64,000 nt of DNA, taken from contig NC_088714.1 in the NCBI RefSeq assembly GCF_963576615.1, forward strand, positions 48,775,272 through 48,839,271, written 5' to 3'. The DNA comes from Watersipora subatra (taxonomy: Eukaryota > Bryozoa > Gymnolaemata > Cheilostomatida > Watersiporidae). A program made the position numbers and the translations under genes. Shown in pieces: positions 1 through 11,787 of the stretch (position 1 is its first letter; every line of letters begins with the position of its first letter). Below the pieces are notes generated by a model. The model saw only the letters and a list, made by a program, of their open reading frames with translations. It did not search any database and had not been told where the DNA came from.

Positions 1-1337
1 ATATTTAAAGATCTGGTAAAAATAAATCTACTCTAGCTTTAACTATGTTTGCTACTAATGCAAGGAGGTAGACATTTATTAGTTACAAAATAAAAGATTT
101 AAGCTGCTTTTTCATTTGTGAAAGTAAATTTAGACAAAACTAAACAATCAACATAAGAATCAGAGGGGGATTTTCTTATCTAGTGAAAAGATTATCTACC
201 TTGAAAATCCAATTTAATTGAACAAAAATATTCTTCTCTAATTTGTTTAAGTAGTTTAATATATTGCTCTAAATGTAACAGCACTTGTATTTAGTAAAAC
301 TTTATAAAGAATTGTTCATTTTCATTTGACTGAATGTTTATGGTGTTACTTTTATTATCTGTCATTTGTGGATAAGTAATAGAGGCCTTGTTCCTAGGTC
401 TATCGTTTTAAGGTAACTAGCATACTTTGCATGTTACTCTCAGCTTTTTATATGACACGCAAGAGAATTGGCATAAACGTATTTTGGTTTGTTATCACAT
501 GTTAACTACAGGTAAAGTATTATATATGCACTAGTATTTAAGAAGATTTTGTCAAATAAAATATACTAAAATTAGCTGCACAGTTTTAATTGTGGTTCAC
601 AATGAAATAGATTGGTTTGGTTTAAATAAATAGCAATAACGCTCTGATGGCTTTTATGAAACTGATGATACATGTGCATGTTAACTCTTAAATACTTTCG
701 TGAGTTATCTTCTCCTGCACTATAAGTTTTGCATTTGAGAGCTTGTACTTCTCTATATAGATGCAGTCAAGCTACTACTCATTCGATTTAATGAAGTTGA
801 ACTTTACAGTTTTTACTGCATTTGCTATTAAAACGAGTTTTCAAAATTCTGTCAAACTGTATAATAATACAGTAGCCACAAAGTAATAGTTGGTGAGCAG
901 TATAACTTATTCTCATTATGTTTTGTTTATCTTCTCTTTCTCAGATTTTCAATTTTCTAAAAATTATCTGTGGTTTGTAATATAGCAGTGTCTGTCCGAA
1001 AAATGACAAATTTGACCGATAGGTGAATCTGGTGACAGGCGACGCAATTGATGCATGTTGTGAGGTTCCTGCTAGAATGTTGGGTTGTAATGTTTATTTT
1101 TTATTATTACTGTTATTAATATTATAACCTTATAGTATTAATATATATATGTGACAATATGAATATTATACTGAACTCTACCGCACGTATACCCATATTT
1201 CACTTGCTCATGTATAATGTATATTCATATTTTACCATATTGCTATCCTAGGAGTATGTGTGCGAGACAGTATAGGTTGTTCAATGTATGGTACAGTATT
1301 CAAATTTAAATGTCCGAACTTTTTCAATGCCTGTAAA
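1..1337. other. AT-rich intergenic DNA, nothing recognised
   Basis: No open frame of interest, no repeat family that I can name. Short TA runs occur near 1135-1150. Confidence 0.5.
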
Positions 1338-2003
1338 TACCGTAAGTCCTTATGCTCAAGCCGCGCGACTTGTCGTTGAGCGCGGCTTCTGGTTCAAGGT
1401 AATAAGCCGCGGCTAAATCCAAGTTTTTAAAACTTACGTGAGGCTTAGGGCGGCTTCTCGATAAATGCGGTCTCTGCTCAGTTCCGTGCTATAACCATAG
1501 AACCGCAGTCATGATACACTTTTATGTACGGGATTTTGGCAACCTACTCGTTTATTTTCAGGGTCATGTTTATGGAATACTTTAGACTAACGAAGAATTT
1601 ATCGCTAATGTTTAACTCACCACAGTCGTAGGTCATTAAAACCGTTTCATTCCTGACCGCATATTTCCATAAACGTGAAGCCCTCTAACAGCGCAATAAA
1701 AATTTAGCTGGGACATGACAAAAAGTTGTTGATGCAAGGGTTTAGAAATTTTAATTCGAACTTGGAAGTAAAAGAAAATTCTTTTCACATGTACTGATGT
1801 AGCCTGTTTTCTTATTCAAGAGTACTGGGTATAACGAAACCCTTCTCAACACTCTCGCTCCTGAAGGGGTCAAGGACGACAAAACCTCAGTCATTAGCCG
1901 CGGTCTGTGGGCATACGCGGCTTGTTGGAGGATTATTTTTTCTTTCGTGAATCATCTGGTTTTGAGCACAAGCCGCGTGGCTTGAGCATGAGGACTTACG
2001 GTA
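1338..2003. mobile_element. GC-rich MITE with ~35-bp inverted ends and TA flanks
   Basis: The left end CCGTAAGTCCTTATGCTCAA is repeated inverted at the right end (CTTACGG at 1995-2001) with a few mismatches over about 35 bp. Both ends abut TA, as expected for a TA target-site duplication (Tc1/mariner or PIF type). Inside, AAGCCGCG-like words recur near both ends and the base composition is richer in G and C than the surroundings. There is no coding capacity, so it is non-autonomous. Confidence 0.7.
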
Positions 2004-3640
2004 GTCAAATATGGTCTAGTCTGTATTAGTCCAAACAAATAAGAGTTGTCTGCACTTAGATTTCACCTGCTTTCAATCCTAAAATAGGGTGAGACACAGA
2101 CACATGTAGCTAGTTTCATTATTGATCAAGTTGCAAATGTTTCATCAGCTGCTATTTCTTTTTAAGTGAGATAGTCAATACCTTGTCAGCGAATCAGCAT
2201 ATTCTGACTAACGCGTTTGTCATATTGTGTGTTCTCCCTTTTGCATAGGCATTCTCTCACACCTACCGATGTCACATCCAACCAGGAGATATTCTCTTCT
2301 CTAGTCCTAGCTTGGTGCTGACTCATGGCAGCATTGACTCGTGCATCATGCAATGGAAACTCCTATAAGCTTTTATGATTAGAGAGACTTGTGACAGTAG
2401 AATCACATCAAGTTAATTGTTCAATTCACCGTTATAATAATTATGGAAATTGTCTGTTTCTATTTTAACATTAGCAATTTTTATTTATAATATTGAATGC
2501 ATGTTTTAAAATCAAGTAAATTATACCCTTATGATACCCTTAACACAGGGGTAGGCAGCTCAGTTGGCATGCGGCCTGTGAGCCGTAGTTGGCCCACCCC
2601 TGCCTTAACATATGATTCTTTCAGGCTTGATGTGAAATTCTAGCAGCTATTTCACACTGCAATTTAGGTGATCTATACAATAATAAGAGCAGAGTTTGTC
2701 TGCCTGTATGTCTGCCTGTCTGCAGCCAGGGTTAGAGGTTAAGATAAAGGATCACTTTCAACAAGGTCCCAACTCGTGACATTCAGTTTGGTAGATCGAC
2801 ACTCTAACACTTGTACTAGTCAATCACCTTTAGGCATTTCTGAATAATTGTTTATATACTTATACTCTATGTTTTATCGTAAAAAAGGGAGCATAAATAA
2901 TATCAATAAAGTCTGAAAAAAGACCATTTATGGATAAGCTTTTATGGTATACTTCACTCCTAGGTTGCTAGTATATTTAATAAATAAAGTAAGTGGTTTC
3001 ACAAATATTGCAGTTTCACAGGTGAATATAGAATTCTGGTAAAAATTAACAATATAAATAAAATAAATGAATATTTTGCAATGCTGTACAATATATTATA
3101 TTACAATAAATAAACACATAAGTTAGTTGAAGCTTATGGTATTCTAAATTAAGTTGCGATGCCAACTTTCATCGCTGTTTCTACCTCTGAACCTTCTCAC
3201 AAAAAGACTTTTATTCACATTTCTTCGAAGCATGTAGAGGTTTGAATGTAAATTATTCTATCACAAGTATATGGTAAATTTTCAGCTGGTGCGTCAAAGG
3301 TGGTATTTAACTGGCCAACTAAATACTCAATTAGTTGTTGGTAATCACCAGAAAACAACGGGTAAAGACCTACAAACTATAATTTGGTAGAACATATGAC
3401 TTCAATGGTAAATAAGGCCAGTTCAATTTTCTTAGTTCTTTTTTTAATTTGGATGCTGTATAGTGAGCGTATTTCAACCTCTCACAGTGACATTACCACT
3501 GAGCTAAATTCTCATCTAAATTGGTAAAAAAAGGTGAGAACCAGGGGCAGTAATAAGCATTTTTCCTCATTTCCCCAGCTACATAAGTATATTTAAGAAA
3601 ATACTGAATACCACATTTTTTCATACCGTTCACATATTTG
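2004..3640. other. Intergenic stretch with a decayed SINE fragment
   Basis: At about 2685-2840, on the minus strand, lies a fragment resembling the 3' half of the tRNA-derived SINE family (TCTGCCTGTCTG-type tail beside TAATAAGAGC, as near 49860). The rest shows no genes or clear repeats. Confidence 0.35.
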
Positions 3641-3649
3641 TTTAGAACA

Positions 3650-5860
3650 GTAGATGTTCTCCCATAGCGAGATATTTTTACTTATTTTGCTAACAATGTT
3701 GGATTCTAAATATTGAATGGTCATTCATACTCCATAGATCACTGACATGTTTCAATTCTCAAGTACCAGATATCCACGGTGTGATGATTTTATTTTGTAC
3801 GTACCAAGAGATACACGCTACAATTGTATTGCTAAGTCTTTTAATTTTGTCAAAAGAAATAAATGTATACATAAACTTAGTTGTTTCAAACTTTTCATGT
3901 ATAAATTTCTGTTTTTGCATTTTTGACAACACATGACAATACCTTTTTATTAATTGATTTTTTGTGGCATCGTAAGTAAAACATTTTTTCCATAATAATG
4001 GTTCTGGACTGCTTAATAAAGGTTATAAATAAGTAATAATGAAGAACACATATTTTGCCTCAATGTTATTTAATGAAAGATATTCTATCAGAAAGACACT
4101 AAATAGAGATAATACTATGGCATTGGTTTGGTTTGGCTTCATTAAAGTATTTTACTTGAGATTGTTTTAATCTAACCTGAGTTGAATTAACACAAAGGCC
4201 AAACAATGGGAGACCTGATTAAAAGTGAGGGTCTTTTGTACTTTCTACCATTTAAAAAGTTTGTACACTTTTTTATCCCACGACCAAACGAGCGGAGCGA
4301 ATGTTTGAGTTTTATAATAAATGCATGTGCACACAACTCACGAAAATTATTCATCAACAACGTCGCAAATCCTTGTACCGAAATCTCATCAACAAATTTC
4401 ACCCTTTTTCTATGGAGTCGTTTAAGTATAATAACGATACAAAACACATATAAACCCATTTAAATGTATTACCAAGTCTTTGAAAAGTGTCGATAGTATC
4501 TTAAAACTTACTCATCTGATTGGATTATACACAAATAGACAGATTAGTTTGGCCGAAAATCGTTATTAAAACTTGCCAAGCCTTACTTTTATCAAAATTA
4601 AGACCGGCAAACGAAACGCCAAGCGACAGAGAAGAGACCCATTAAGTCATGCGCATTCCACAAAAAAATGATGTGCACATTTCACCAGTCTATAGCATTG
4701 TCGAATTGCCGAAGGTTTCTGTAATTAACGTAGAAGTACTGAAATATAATCGTTTCTTTTTTGTCGATTTCAAAGTAACTGACATTTTAAACACTTTTGA
4801 GTACTTTGGCTTTCTAATTGATGTCCAATGAAAGCAGTGAGAGTAAAAGAAATGACGATGATATTTTTTCTAATGATTCTTATGAGATTATTACAATATT
4901 TAATTATAAGTTTGGATGACTATTGAAGTGTTATAGTCACACTAACAACATCGATGATGGGCAATATGTTACTGTTATTATTTTTTTCTAAATAGTTTTG
5001 TTAAATATATTTTCTAAAAATCTATATAAATATCACAACTTCTTGATATTGTTAGCTATGACGTTTTGAAATGTAAAAAAAATTGTGCATTGGTTTTCTA
5101 TTATTACTATATTAATAATATTGGTTCTAATAATATCAGTGCATTTTACTTCTAATATTGCATTCCTCCTATTGCAGGGGGAGAGATATAAACATATAAT
5201 CTTTTTCTTTCATTATTGCTGTTTGCTGTACATAATGACACTCACACCCAGTACATTACAGCTACCATTGCAGTTATCCTATTGCGCTGCAGTGCCATTT
5301 GACTGCTAATATTGCATTTCTCAACCATCAGTACCCTTTCTTTTTTTCTAATATCACTTTGGTCATGGGCTGTATGACAGGGGAATTTTTAGTAGTTAGA
5401 AATAGATGACAGTCAGAGCAGTGAAGAAAGATCTCTTCAAGGGATATGGCTGATGAGCAAAGAAATCACTTTGTCCCTTTTTATTGGACAGTCCATAATA
5501 ACTTTTATTGAAAAAATGTTTCGCTCATGGTGCCACAAAAAAATAAATAAGTTAGTTAATAAAAGGTACTGCCATGTGCTGTCATAAATACAGAAATAGA
5601 AATTTATTTAAGGAAGATTGACACTATCAAACTTAGTTATACATCTTATCTCTTTTGACAAAAGATTAAAAGGCAGCAATAAAAATGTTGAGTTTATCTT
5701 TTGGGAAGTACAAAATAAAATCATCACACCGTGGATATCTGGTACATTAGAATTGAAACATGTCAGTGATGTATGAAGGAGTTAAACCATTCATTATTTT
5801 GGATCTAACAATGTTAGTAAAATAAGTTAACATATGTAACAGTGGGAGAACATTCACGGT
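3650..5860. repeat. Long inverted repeat (foldback) interrupted by a Helitron
   Basis: Segments at about 3650-4020 and 5485-5860 are inverted copies of each other, diverged by many substitutions and indels. Shared blocks include the sequence around the ATATCCACGGTGTGATGAT word (3771-3789, inverted near 5720) and the TTTTTTGTGGCA region (near 3960, inverted near 5540). The loop contains the Helitron copy at 4276-5392. The outer ends are not sharp, so the element type is unknown. Confidence 0.55.
4276..5392 (+). mobile_element. Non-autonomous Helitron, copy 1
   Basis: The 5' end TCCCACGACCAAACGAGCGG is shared with two other copies in this window, on the opposite strand (51846-53211 and 41624-43637). 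The 3' end reads GGGCTGTATGACAGGGGAA then TTTTTAG, where the other copies keep CTAG. The copy is flanked by A on the left and T on the right, the Helitron A|T target. A small CTGT/ACAG stem precedes the terminus. There is no coding sequence; open frames here are chance. Confidence 0.65.
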
Positions 5861-6296
5861 TTTAAAAAAGTTTAGCTGACACAAAACAGTTTGCTATCAT
5901 CTGTAAATTAAAAAATAAATAAAGAGTATCATCATTCATATCAGTCTTTTGTTGACATGCTTTGTGGTTTTTGAAACTTCCCCCTATCAAATGTATGTCA
6001 AAGCAAAATCAAGGGATGACTAGAATTCACACACTTTTTATTCTATGCTAACTTTTTGTTTAATCTCTGTACTGCTCTATAGTCATATAGGTTCTACATG
6101 ACAATATGTTTGATTGTAAAACGAGTCATGCCTGTGTGCATGATTATGCAACAACCATGTCAAGAGAAGTAGTTTTCCGTTGCAGTTATGACTAGGCTTC
6201 AGATTTCTAGTAGCAAAAGAAGACGCTCACAACATCTTGAAGCGCAGGAAGGAGAGGTGTACAACAGTATGGACTGTGCAAAGACAAATATCTAAC
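5861..6296. other. Intergenic, nothing recognised
   Basis: AT-rich unique-looking sequence between the foldback and the 16-bp satellite. No gene or repeat seen. Confidence 0.4.
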
Positions 6297-6692
6297 TCTG
6301 CATCAATCTATTGTTGCATCGATCTATTGTTGCATCGATCTATCGTTGCATCGATCTATCATTGCATCGATCTATCGTTGCATCGATTTATCGTTGCATC
6401 GATCTATCGTTGTATCGATCTATCGTGGCATCGATCTATCGTGGCATCGACCTATCATGGCATCGATCTATCGTTGCATCGATCTATCGTTGCATCGATC
6501 TATCGTTGCATCAGTCGGTCGTTGCATCGATCTATCGTTGCATCGATCTATCATTGCATCGATCTATCGTTGCATCGATCTATCGTTGCATCGATCTATC
6601 GTTGCATCAATTTATTGTTGCATTGATCTATTGTTGCATCAATCTATTGTTACATCAATCTATTGTTGCATCGATCTACTGTTGCATAAGTC
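6297..6692. repeat. Minisatellite, 16-bp unit (~24 copies)
   Basis: Unit CATCGATCTATCGTTG repeated head to tail with point variants (GTGG, ATTG, GTCGG). The unit length is not a multiple of three, so all three plus-strand frames read the same HRSIVAS-like peptide in rotation; none is a real protein. Confidence 0.9.
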
Positions 6693-7098
6693 ATCGCTTA
6701 GTTGTTTAGTAGTTTCGTCGTTGCTATAAGATAAACAGTTATTTACATTAGGCGTAAGATGTATATATAATTTGTTTACATCTGCTTGTTCTCTATGCAT
6801 TCTGAAACGATTGAATAAGTTTTGACCAAGCTTTTGCAGAGCAACTTTTATAGGTCTAGAGATGGTTTTAAGCTATATTATTCTAAAGGGCTGGACTAAA
6901 GGCTTCCTAATGACCAAATACAGTTAAACTATTAGAGTTTTCAGATATAAATAAATCTTTTGTAGTCAAACCTTTGTGGTTCTCAACATGGTCTTAAGAT
7001 GGTGATGTTCTGTGGAATTGAATTGGAAATTGGTACATTGAGGCAATCATAAGGAGATGATTGATTATATTTAAAAACATTGAAGAGTTTGAAACTGT
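6693..7098. other. Region 3' of gene A, nothing recognised
   Basis: Lies between the 16-bp satellite and gene A's candidate polyadenylation signal. No feature seen. Confidence 0.4.
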
Positions 7099-7104
7099 TT
7101 TATT
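7099..7104 (-). promoter_or_regulatory. Candidate polyadenylation signal of gene A
   Basis: AATAAA on the minus strand, about 95 bp downstream of gene A's stop codon. The position is normal for a short 3' UTR. In DNA this AT-rich the hexamer also occurs by chance, so its support comes from position only. Confidence 0.35.
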
Positions 7105-7198
7105 GAAATATAAACTGCATACATTTGCTTTTGTAAAAATAAAGGGAACAATCTAATTAGGTAGAAATCATAAAACATGTTATACTTTAGTAGCACTG

Positions 7199-7347
7199 TC
7201 AAGCTACACACGACATGTTATAATAAGGGCAATATTGGTCCGGAGTTGTCACATATATACATTTGTCAGCATCAAAATCAGCGCTAAAGGTATTCCATTG
7301 TTTTTTGGGTCTCTCATGGGCTAGCTGGCAGAAATAGCAGCTGTAAT
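7199..7347 (-). CDS. Fucosyltransferase gene A, exon 3 (C-terminal cysteine tail)
   Basis: This exon was found by comparison with gene B. It follows the acceptor CTTGTAG and starts in the phase left by exon 2, the joined codon being GAT (Asp). It encodes about 49 residues beginning DYSCYFCQLAHERP and ending CPYYNMSCVA, then TGA. The gene B tail shares the pattern DY-x-C-Y-x-C, AHERPK, W-x-TFS-x-DF, C, TPD-x-YCPYYN-x-SC. The match continues across the exon in the right frame, which is strong evidence for a real coding exon. A cysteine-rich C-terminus after the catalytic domain is typical of animal GT10 enzymes, where it forms disulfides. With exons 1 and 2 the protein is 413 aa. An AATAAA lies about 95 bp past the stop. 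Confidence 0.8.
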
Positions 7348-7677
7348 CTACAAGGATATAAAGGTAAAATAGTATAAAACTTAATAAGTGAGCATATGGC
7401 AGTTTGGTCTGTGTCTTTTCTGGTGCATTTGCACCAAGATAATTAACTGGAGTTGTGTTTCCGCCGAAAGCATTCTAGATAGAAAGGCTTCCAGTCTGTT
7501 TACAATTTGAAATAAGTTTTTGCACAGACTTCATACCAAACCAACTCAAAACTCTGACCATACAAAATAGGCCGCATTTTCAGCCAACAAAATACAACAT
7601 CGATATCCATTCCATTTGAACGCTTATTAGCATAAAGACAAAAGAGTGTCACTCCATTGCTGCTCACTATATACATA

Positions 7678-8064
7678 CTAGCCAAATGTCCAGAGTTGCA
7701 CGGGTATTAAAAAACAGTTTATGAACAGCGGCAGGTAATGTAGTTGTCTGCCACTCAACATTAGCCTTGCACAATGACAATGATTAATTTGAGTATGCTA
7801 CTATCCGTTTTGCTAAACTTACTACTAAGAGCCGTGAGAGCAAGCATTGGTGACATGACGTAATGCAAAGTTCTATGCGTATTTTAACCAAGATTGCCAA
7901 GATTAACTTATATTGCTTAATGAATCCATTGCATCTCCCATAACGTAATTGGTTAGCTTATTGCCTGGTGAACGGGAAGTTCCAAGGTCAAATCCAGCGC
8001 GATGCAGATGTTTTATTCCTAGATTTTAATAGCCATAGCTGAAAAGACTGCACAACAGACTTTA
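7678..8064 (+). mobile_element. tRNA-derived SINE, near full length
   Basis: Begins CTAGCC and TTGCACGGGTATT; it includes a tRNA-like part with an A box (ATTGGTTAGCTTATTGCC) and a B box (AGGTCAAATCC), then an ATAGCTG tail leading into an (AT)n tract. The copy on the minus strand at 54990-55386 matches along its length. It lies in intron 2 of gene A, opposite to the gene. Confidence 0.6.
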
Positions 8065-8100
8065 AGATATATATACATATATACATATATACATATATAC

Positions 8101-8150
<50 letters not shown>
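8064..8150. repeat. AT/ATAC microsatellite
   Basis: ATATAC repeats passing into pure (AT)n, directly after the SINE tail. Confidence 0.9.
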
Positions 8151-8692
8151 CATGTATGCATACTAATTATAGTATATATTTAGTAATTACTGATTAATAT
8201 TGGTTTTAAGTTGTTCTGGTATAAACAAACCTAATACTATTAATTAAATTTTTAGCTGGGAACAGAATACATCACCATTGTATTTCTGAAGCTATTGCAA
8301 AATATGATCGGTCATCGGTTGTACTCCATCAATGATGGTCATCAAAATCAGACAAACATATTAAGCAGAAGTTTACTGCTCTTGTGTTGGCGACGGAAAA
8401 AAAGTCATTTCTACAATCTTTTTTATACCAAACAGACTTGTCAGTGTGGAAGCAACTCTTATAGATTGTCCTGGTGTAAATGCATCATTTAGTGTCATTT
8501 CTCAACAAATATTGGGTGTTTGATAAACATGCAATATTTGCATAATTCTATGCTCAACTACACAATTATCAGCATTTGACAATTTTTTGAAAAAGGAAAA
8601 GCCGCTTTCAGTTTGGCCTGTATTAGTTTAAACCCTAGTCTAGATTAAACACTAATAGTTTTGTGCTACTATTCATATCAGATCTTATCAAG
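8151..8692. other. Gene A intron 2 sequence
   Basis: No repeat or exon seen; the 65-codon frame at 8295-8492 on the plus strand resembles nothing known to me. Confidence 0.35.
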
Positions 8693-9446
8693 AAGCCAGT
8701 GTCATTGTTGACAGTTTGGTGTAGGTGCTTTTCTAATTGTCATAGCCAGTGTCGTTGTTGACAGTTTGGTGTAGGTGCTGTTCTAATTGACATAGCCAAT
8801 GTCATTGTTGACAGTTCGGGGTAGGTGCTCTTCTAATTGACATAGCCAGTGTCGTTGTCGACAGTTTGGTGTAGGTGCTCTTCTAAGTGACAAGGCCAGT
8901 GTCGTTGTCGACAGTTCGGTGTAGGTGCTCTTCTAATTGACATAGCCAATGTCATTGTTGACAGTTTGGGGTAGGTGTTCTTCTAATTGGCATAGCCAAT
9001 GTCATTGTTGACAGTTTGGTGTAGGTGCTCTTCTAATTGACATTGCCAATGTCATTGTTGACAGTTTGGGGTAGGTGCTCTTCTAATTGACATAGCCAAT
9101 GTCATTGTTGACAGTTTGGTGTAGGTGCTCTTCTAATTGACATAGCCAATGTCATTGTTGACAGTTTGGTGTAGGTGCTCTTCTAATTGACATAGCCAGT
9201 GTCATTGTTGACAGTTTAGTGTAGGTGCTCTTCTAATTGACATAGCCAGTGTCATTGTTGACAGTTTAGTGTAGGTGCTCTTCTAATTGACATAGCCAGT
9301 GTCATTGTCGACAGTTTGGTGTAGGTGCTCTTCTAATTGACATAGCTAGTGTCATTGTCAACAGTTTGGTGTAGGTGCTCTTCTAATTGACATAGCCAGT
9401 GTCATTGTTGACAGTTTGGTGTAGGTACTCTTCTAATTGACATACA
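8693..9446. repeat. Satellite array, 50-bp unit, 15 copies
   Basis: Unit CATAGCCAGTGTCATTGTTG, ACAGTTTGGTGTAGGTGCTC, TTCTAATTGA (50 bp in all), repeated 15 times with low divergence. Variants (GTCG for GTTG, CCAAT for CCAGT) are spread among neighbouring units in a way that suggests unequal exchange. It lies in gene A intron 2. Confidence 0.92.
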
Positions 9447-9689
9447 AGTTGGCATTGGCTATGTTGTACAAATCCATCCCTGCATAGAGCCGAGGCTACC
9501 GATCAAGTTTGCTGAATGTTTCTTTCAGAATTCAACCGGGCATTAAAATTATACAGTGACATAAAATAGTCAGTTTGCATTCCTGTGTGTTATCAGTAGT
9601 ACGCTCTCAGTTATCCAGTGTTATCAGTTTCTGTAGAATCAGATCAAATTTATAATCATTATTTACAACGGTTTATGCATTACGTATGT

Positions 9690-10045
9690 GTAGAGCTCGA
9701 TGCACCTATATATAGAGCTCAATGCTGATATATAAAGCTCAATGCTGATATATAGAGCTCAATGCTTATATATAGAGCTCAATGCTTATATATAAAGCTC
9801 AATGCTTATACATAGAGCTCAATGCTTATATATAGAGCTCAATGCTTATATATAGAGCTTATTGCCGATTAATGCTGCCATGCTTGTAAATAGATCACAG
9901 GGCTTGTGAGCTCACTGCTTGTGAGTACAGCTCAATGCTTATATACAATAGCACCATGCTTACACGTATGGCACAATGCTTATATGCAAAGTGCAATGCA
10001 TATGTATAGAGTTTATTGTTTACCTCTAGAGCTCAATAAATATAA
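9690..10045. repeat. Minisatellite, ~20-bp unit, decaying
   Basis: Unit GAGCTCAATGCTTATATATA is clean between about 9690 and 9860, then degenerates (GCTCAATG words persist) to about 10045. In gene A intron 2. Confidence 0.8.
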
Positions 10046-10297
10046 TTAGAGCTTATGGCATGTTTAAAAGCTCATTGTTTAAAAATTTTCATAAATTAGC
10101 CCGAAAGGTGTCGGATAACAATATTAAATTAATCATAAGTTTTAATATCTCATTTACTCTGCAGAAAGCAAAGAGAATTTGCTGCTGCTCTATAGATCGG
10201 TACTACTCAGTGTCATTAAAGTTATGTACTATGTTTTAAAACGATTTAAAACCAGTAGCCGACAGTTTGAGTTCTAAAATTGGAAAACTCTACATAC

Positions 10298-11266
10298 CTC
10301 CTTCTATCCGATGTTTCGTTTTGTTAAGTTCATACCTATTTCTCCAGTTATGATAGTAATTAAAGGCCTTGTCATCATCTGCTACGTAGTTGAGATGTTT
10401 GGCCAAAGCTTTGGGTGAGGTAAAGTTTCTCACGTGTATAAAGCTATTTGGTGGAGCAACTTTTGTATATTCCTCTATTGACCTGCCTCCTAAAGCTACT
10501 GGAATCGTCTGTCCATTTTCTTTTAGAACTTTCCAAAACTTTTCAGAAATGTAGTCTGTGCAGAGGGTACTTTCAAATGACAAATAGAATGTATATTCTC
10601 CAAGAGCCGGCTCTGATTTGTTGGCTTCATTCTTTATCAAATCACCGAGTTGATCGAGACAGCCTTCGTATTTAGTGTACGCATCAACTCTTATATGTTT
10701 AGACAATTCCTGTACATACTCTGCTCGAGCACTCGTTACTCTGTGTTGCTTCCATAGATGCGAGCAGTGTGAGACAAACCACAGCGCTCTGGCTTCTCTA
10801 TGCTTATGCAATGCCGCAAAGTTTGTATGATTACTGTTTGGTCTTTTCAATACTTCAATAGCAAAGCTATACAAGCTTCCATCGCTGTCGGCAGCGTAAG
10901 TTACAGAATAGTTGAAGAGTCCATTCCATCTTTCTCGTTGTTTTCTGTTTAATAACAAGTGGTCATAAGGTTCCTTGGAATGAAATGCTGTCAACAAGGA
11001 GGCACCTTTCCACCTAGGAACTTTGTAATGTGTTACAGCGCGTTCGTTGAATATCACTAAGTCAGCACCGGAAATATTTGTGCCACCCATTTCTTGTATG
11101 CATTTGTATTTGCCACATGTTTGGTAAAACTTGTGGAATTTCACATTAAATCCATTCATGGTTCTTAAAACTCTTGTTTGCTCATCTTTTTTTTCATTCC
11201 TGCTTTTTTTAGGTTGTCCAACATTTGCTAAAAACTCTTTTTTACTGATGGCTTCTGCAGGATCTC
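10298..11266 (-). CDS. Fucosyltransferase gene A, exon 2 (GT10 catalytic domain)
   Basis: This exon carries the whole catalytic domain of an alpha-1,3/1,4-fucosyltransferase (CAZy GT10), which moves fucose from GDP-fucose to N-acetylglucosamine-containing glycans in the Golgi. With exon 1 attached, the family signatures are FNYSVTY followed by DSD (around residues 159-169), ALWFVSHC (202-209), the donor-site motif FYLSFESTLCTDYISEKFW (268-286), IPVALGG (296-302), SFIHVRNFTSP (about 316-326) and NYYHNWR (344-350). The exon starts after the acceptor TTGTTTATTTTAG and ends before the donor GTATGT. Both introns are phase 1 and the exon is 969 bp, a multiple of three. The usual FEN of the donor motif is FES here and in both paralogs. 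Reading past the donor gives a stop within three codons, so exon 3 is needed. Substrate specificity cannot be read from the sequence. Confidence 0.9.
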
Positions 11267-11617
11267 CTAAAATAAACAAAAAAGATGCTTACTGGTTAGC
11301 GGTGAAGTGGACATCAAACTGCTGGAGCTGCTCAGACAAAAATGTATATATGAACCATAAACATTATTGAAGAGTGATGGCTGTACAAGTTTGCTGCCAA
11401 CAATGAACTGGTTGAAAAACTACAGCATTGACCCACGAGGCAGTATTCAGGAAACAGCGAATCTGACAGATAGCTTAAGCTGAGCTCATGTCTCCATAAG
11501 CAAAGTTAGAAAAGATCAAGCACTCCAGCTCAGTCTTTTGGGCCAAAAACAGGATGATTCTGGAATATTCTTTTTATTGCTGGGATTTATGTAATTGTGT
11601 TAAACACAATATTTGCT

Positions 11618-11787
11618 TATCTATATATATAAATCACAATGTTTGTCTGTCTGTAAGTTCATCTGTATATCCGTCTGTCCAGCTATAGCAATGAAATTTT
11701 AACAATGAGAAATCCGCTACAAATTGGATTTGAACTCGCAACCTCCAGTTCTGCGGATATCCATTTATTCAATACACTATACTCAGA
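11618..11787 (-). mobile_element. tRNA-derived SINE, 3' part
   Basis: On the minus strand the segment reads GGTTGCGAGTTCAAATCC (tRNA B box region), then ATAGCTGGACAGACGGATAT and a tail of short TA repeats. The same tail follows the copy at 62212-62350. It sits at the broken 5' end of the Gypsy element. Confidence 0.55.

Noticed and set aside
4187-4463. Overlapping frames of 85-90 codons on both strands
   Set aside because: They span a Helitron end and flank, with no domain, and are not preserved in the other Helitron copies.
6237-6729. Three overlapping plus-strand frames with a repeating HRSIVAS peptide
   Set aside because: All three frames give the same peptide in rotation because of the 16-bp repeat; there is no other coding sign.
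8693-9446. Regular 50-bp spacing that might recall a CRISPR array
   Set aside because: The whole 50-bp unit is repeated with no variable spacers, and the context is an intron in an animal-like genome.
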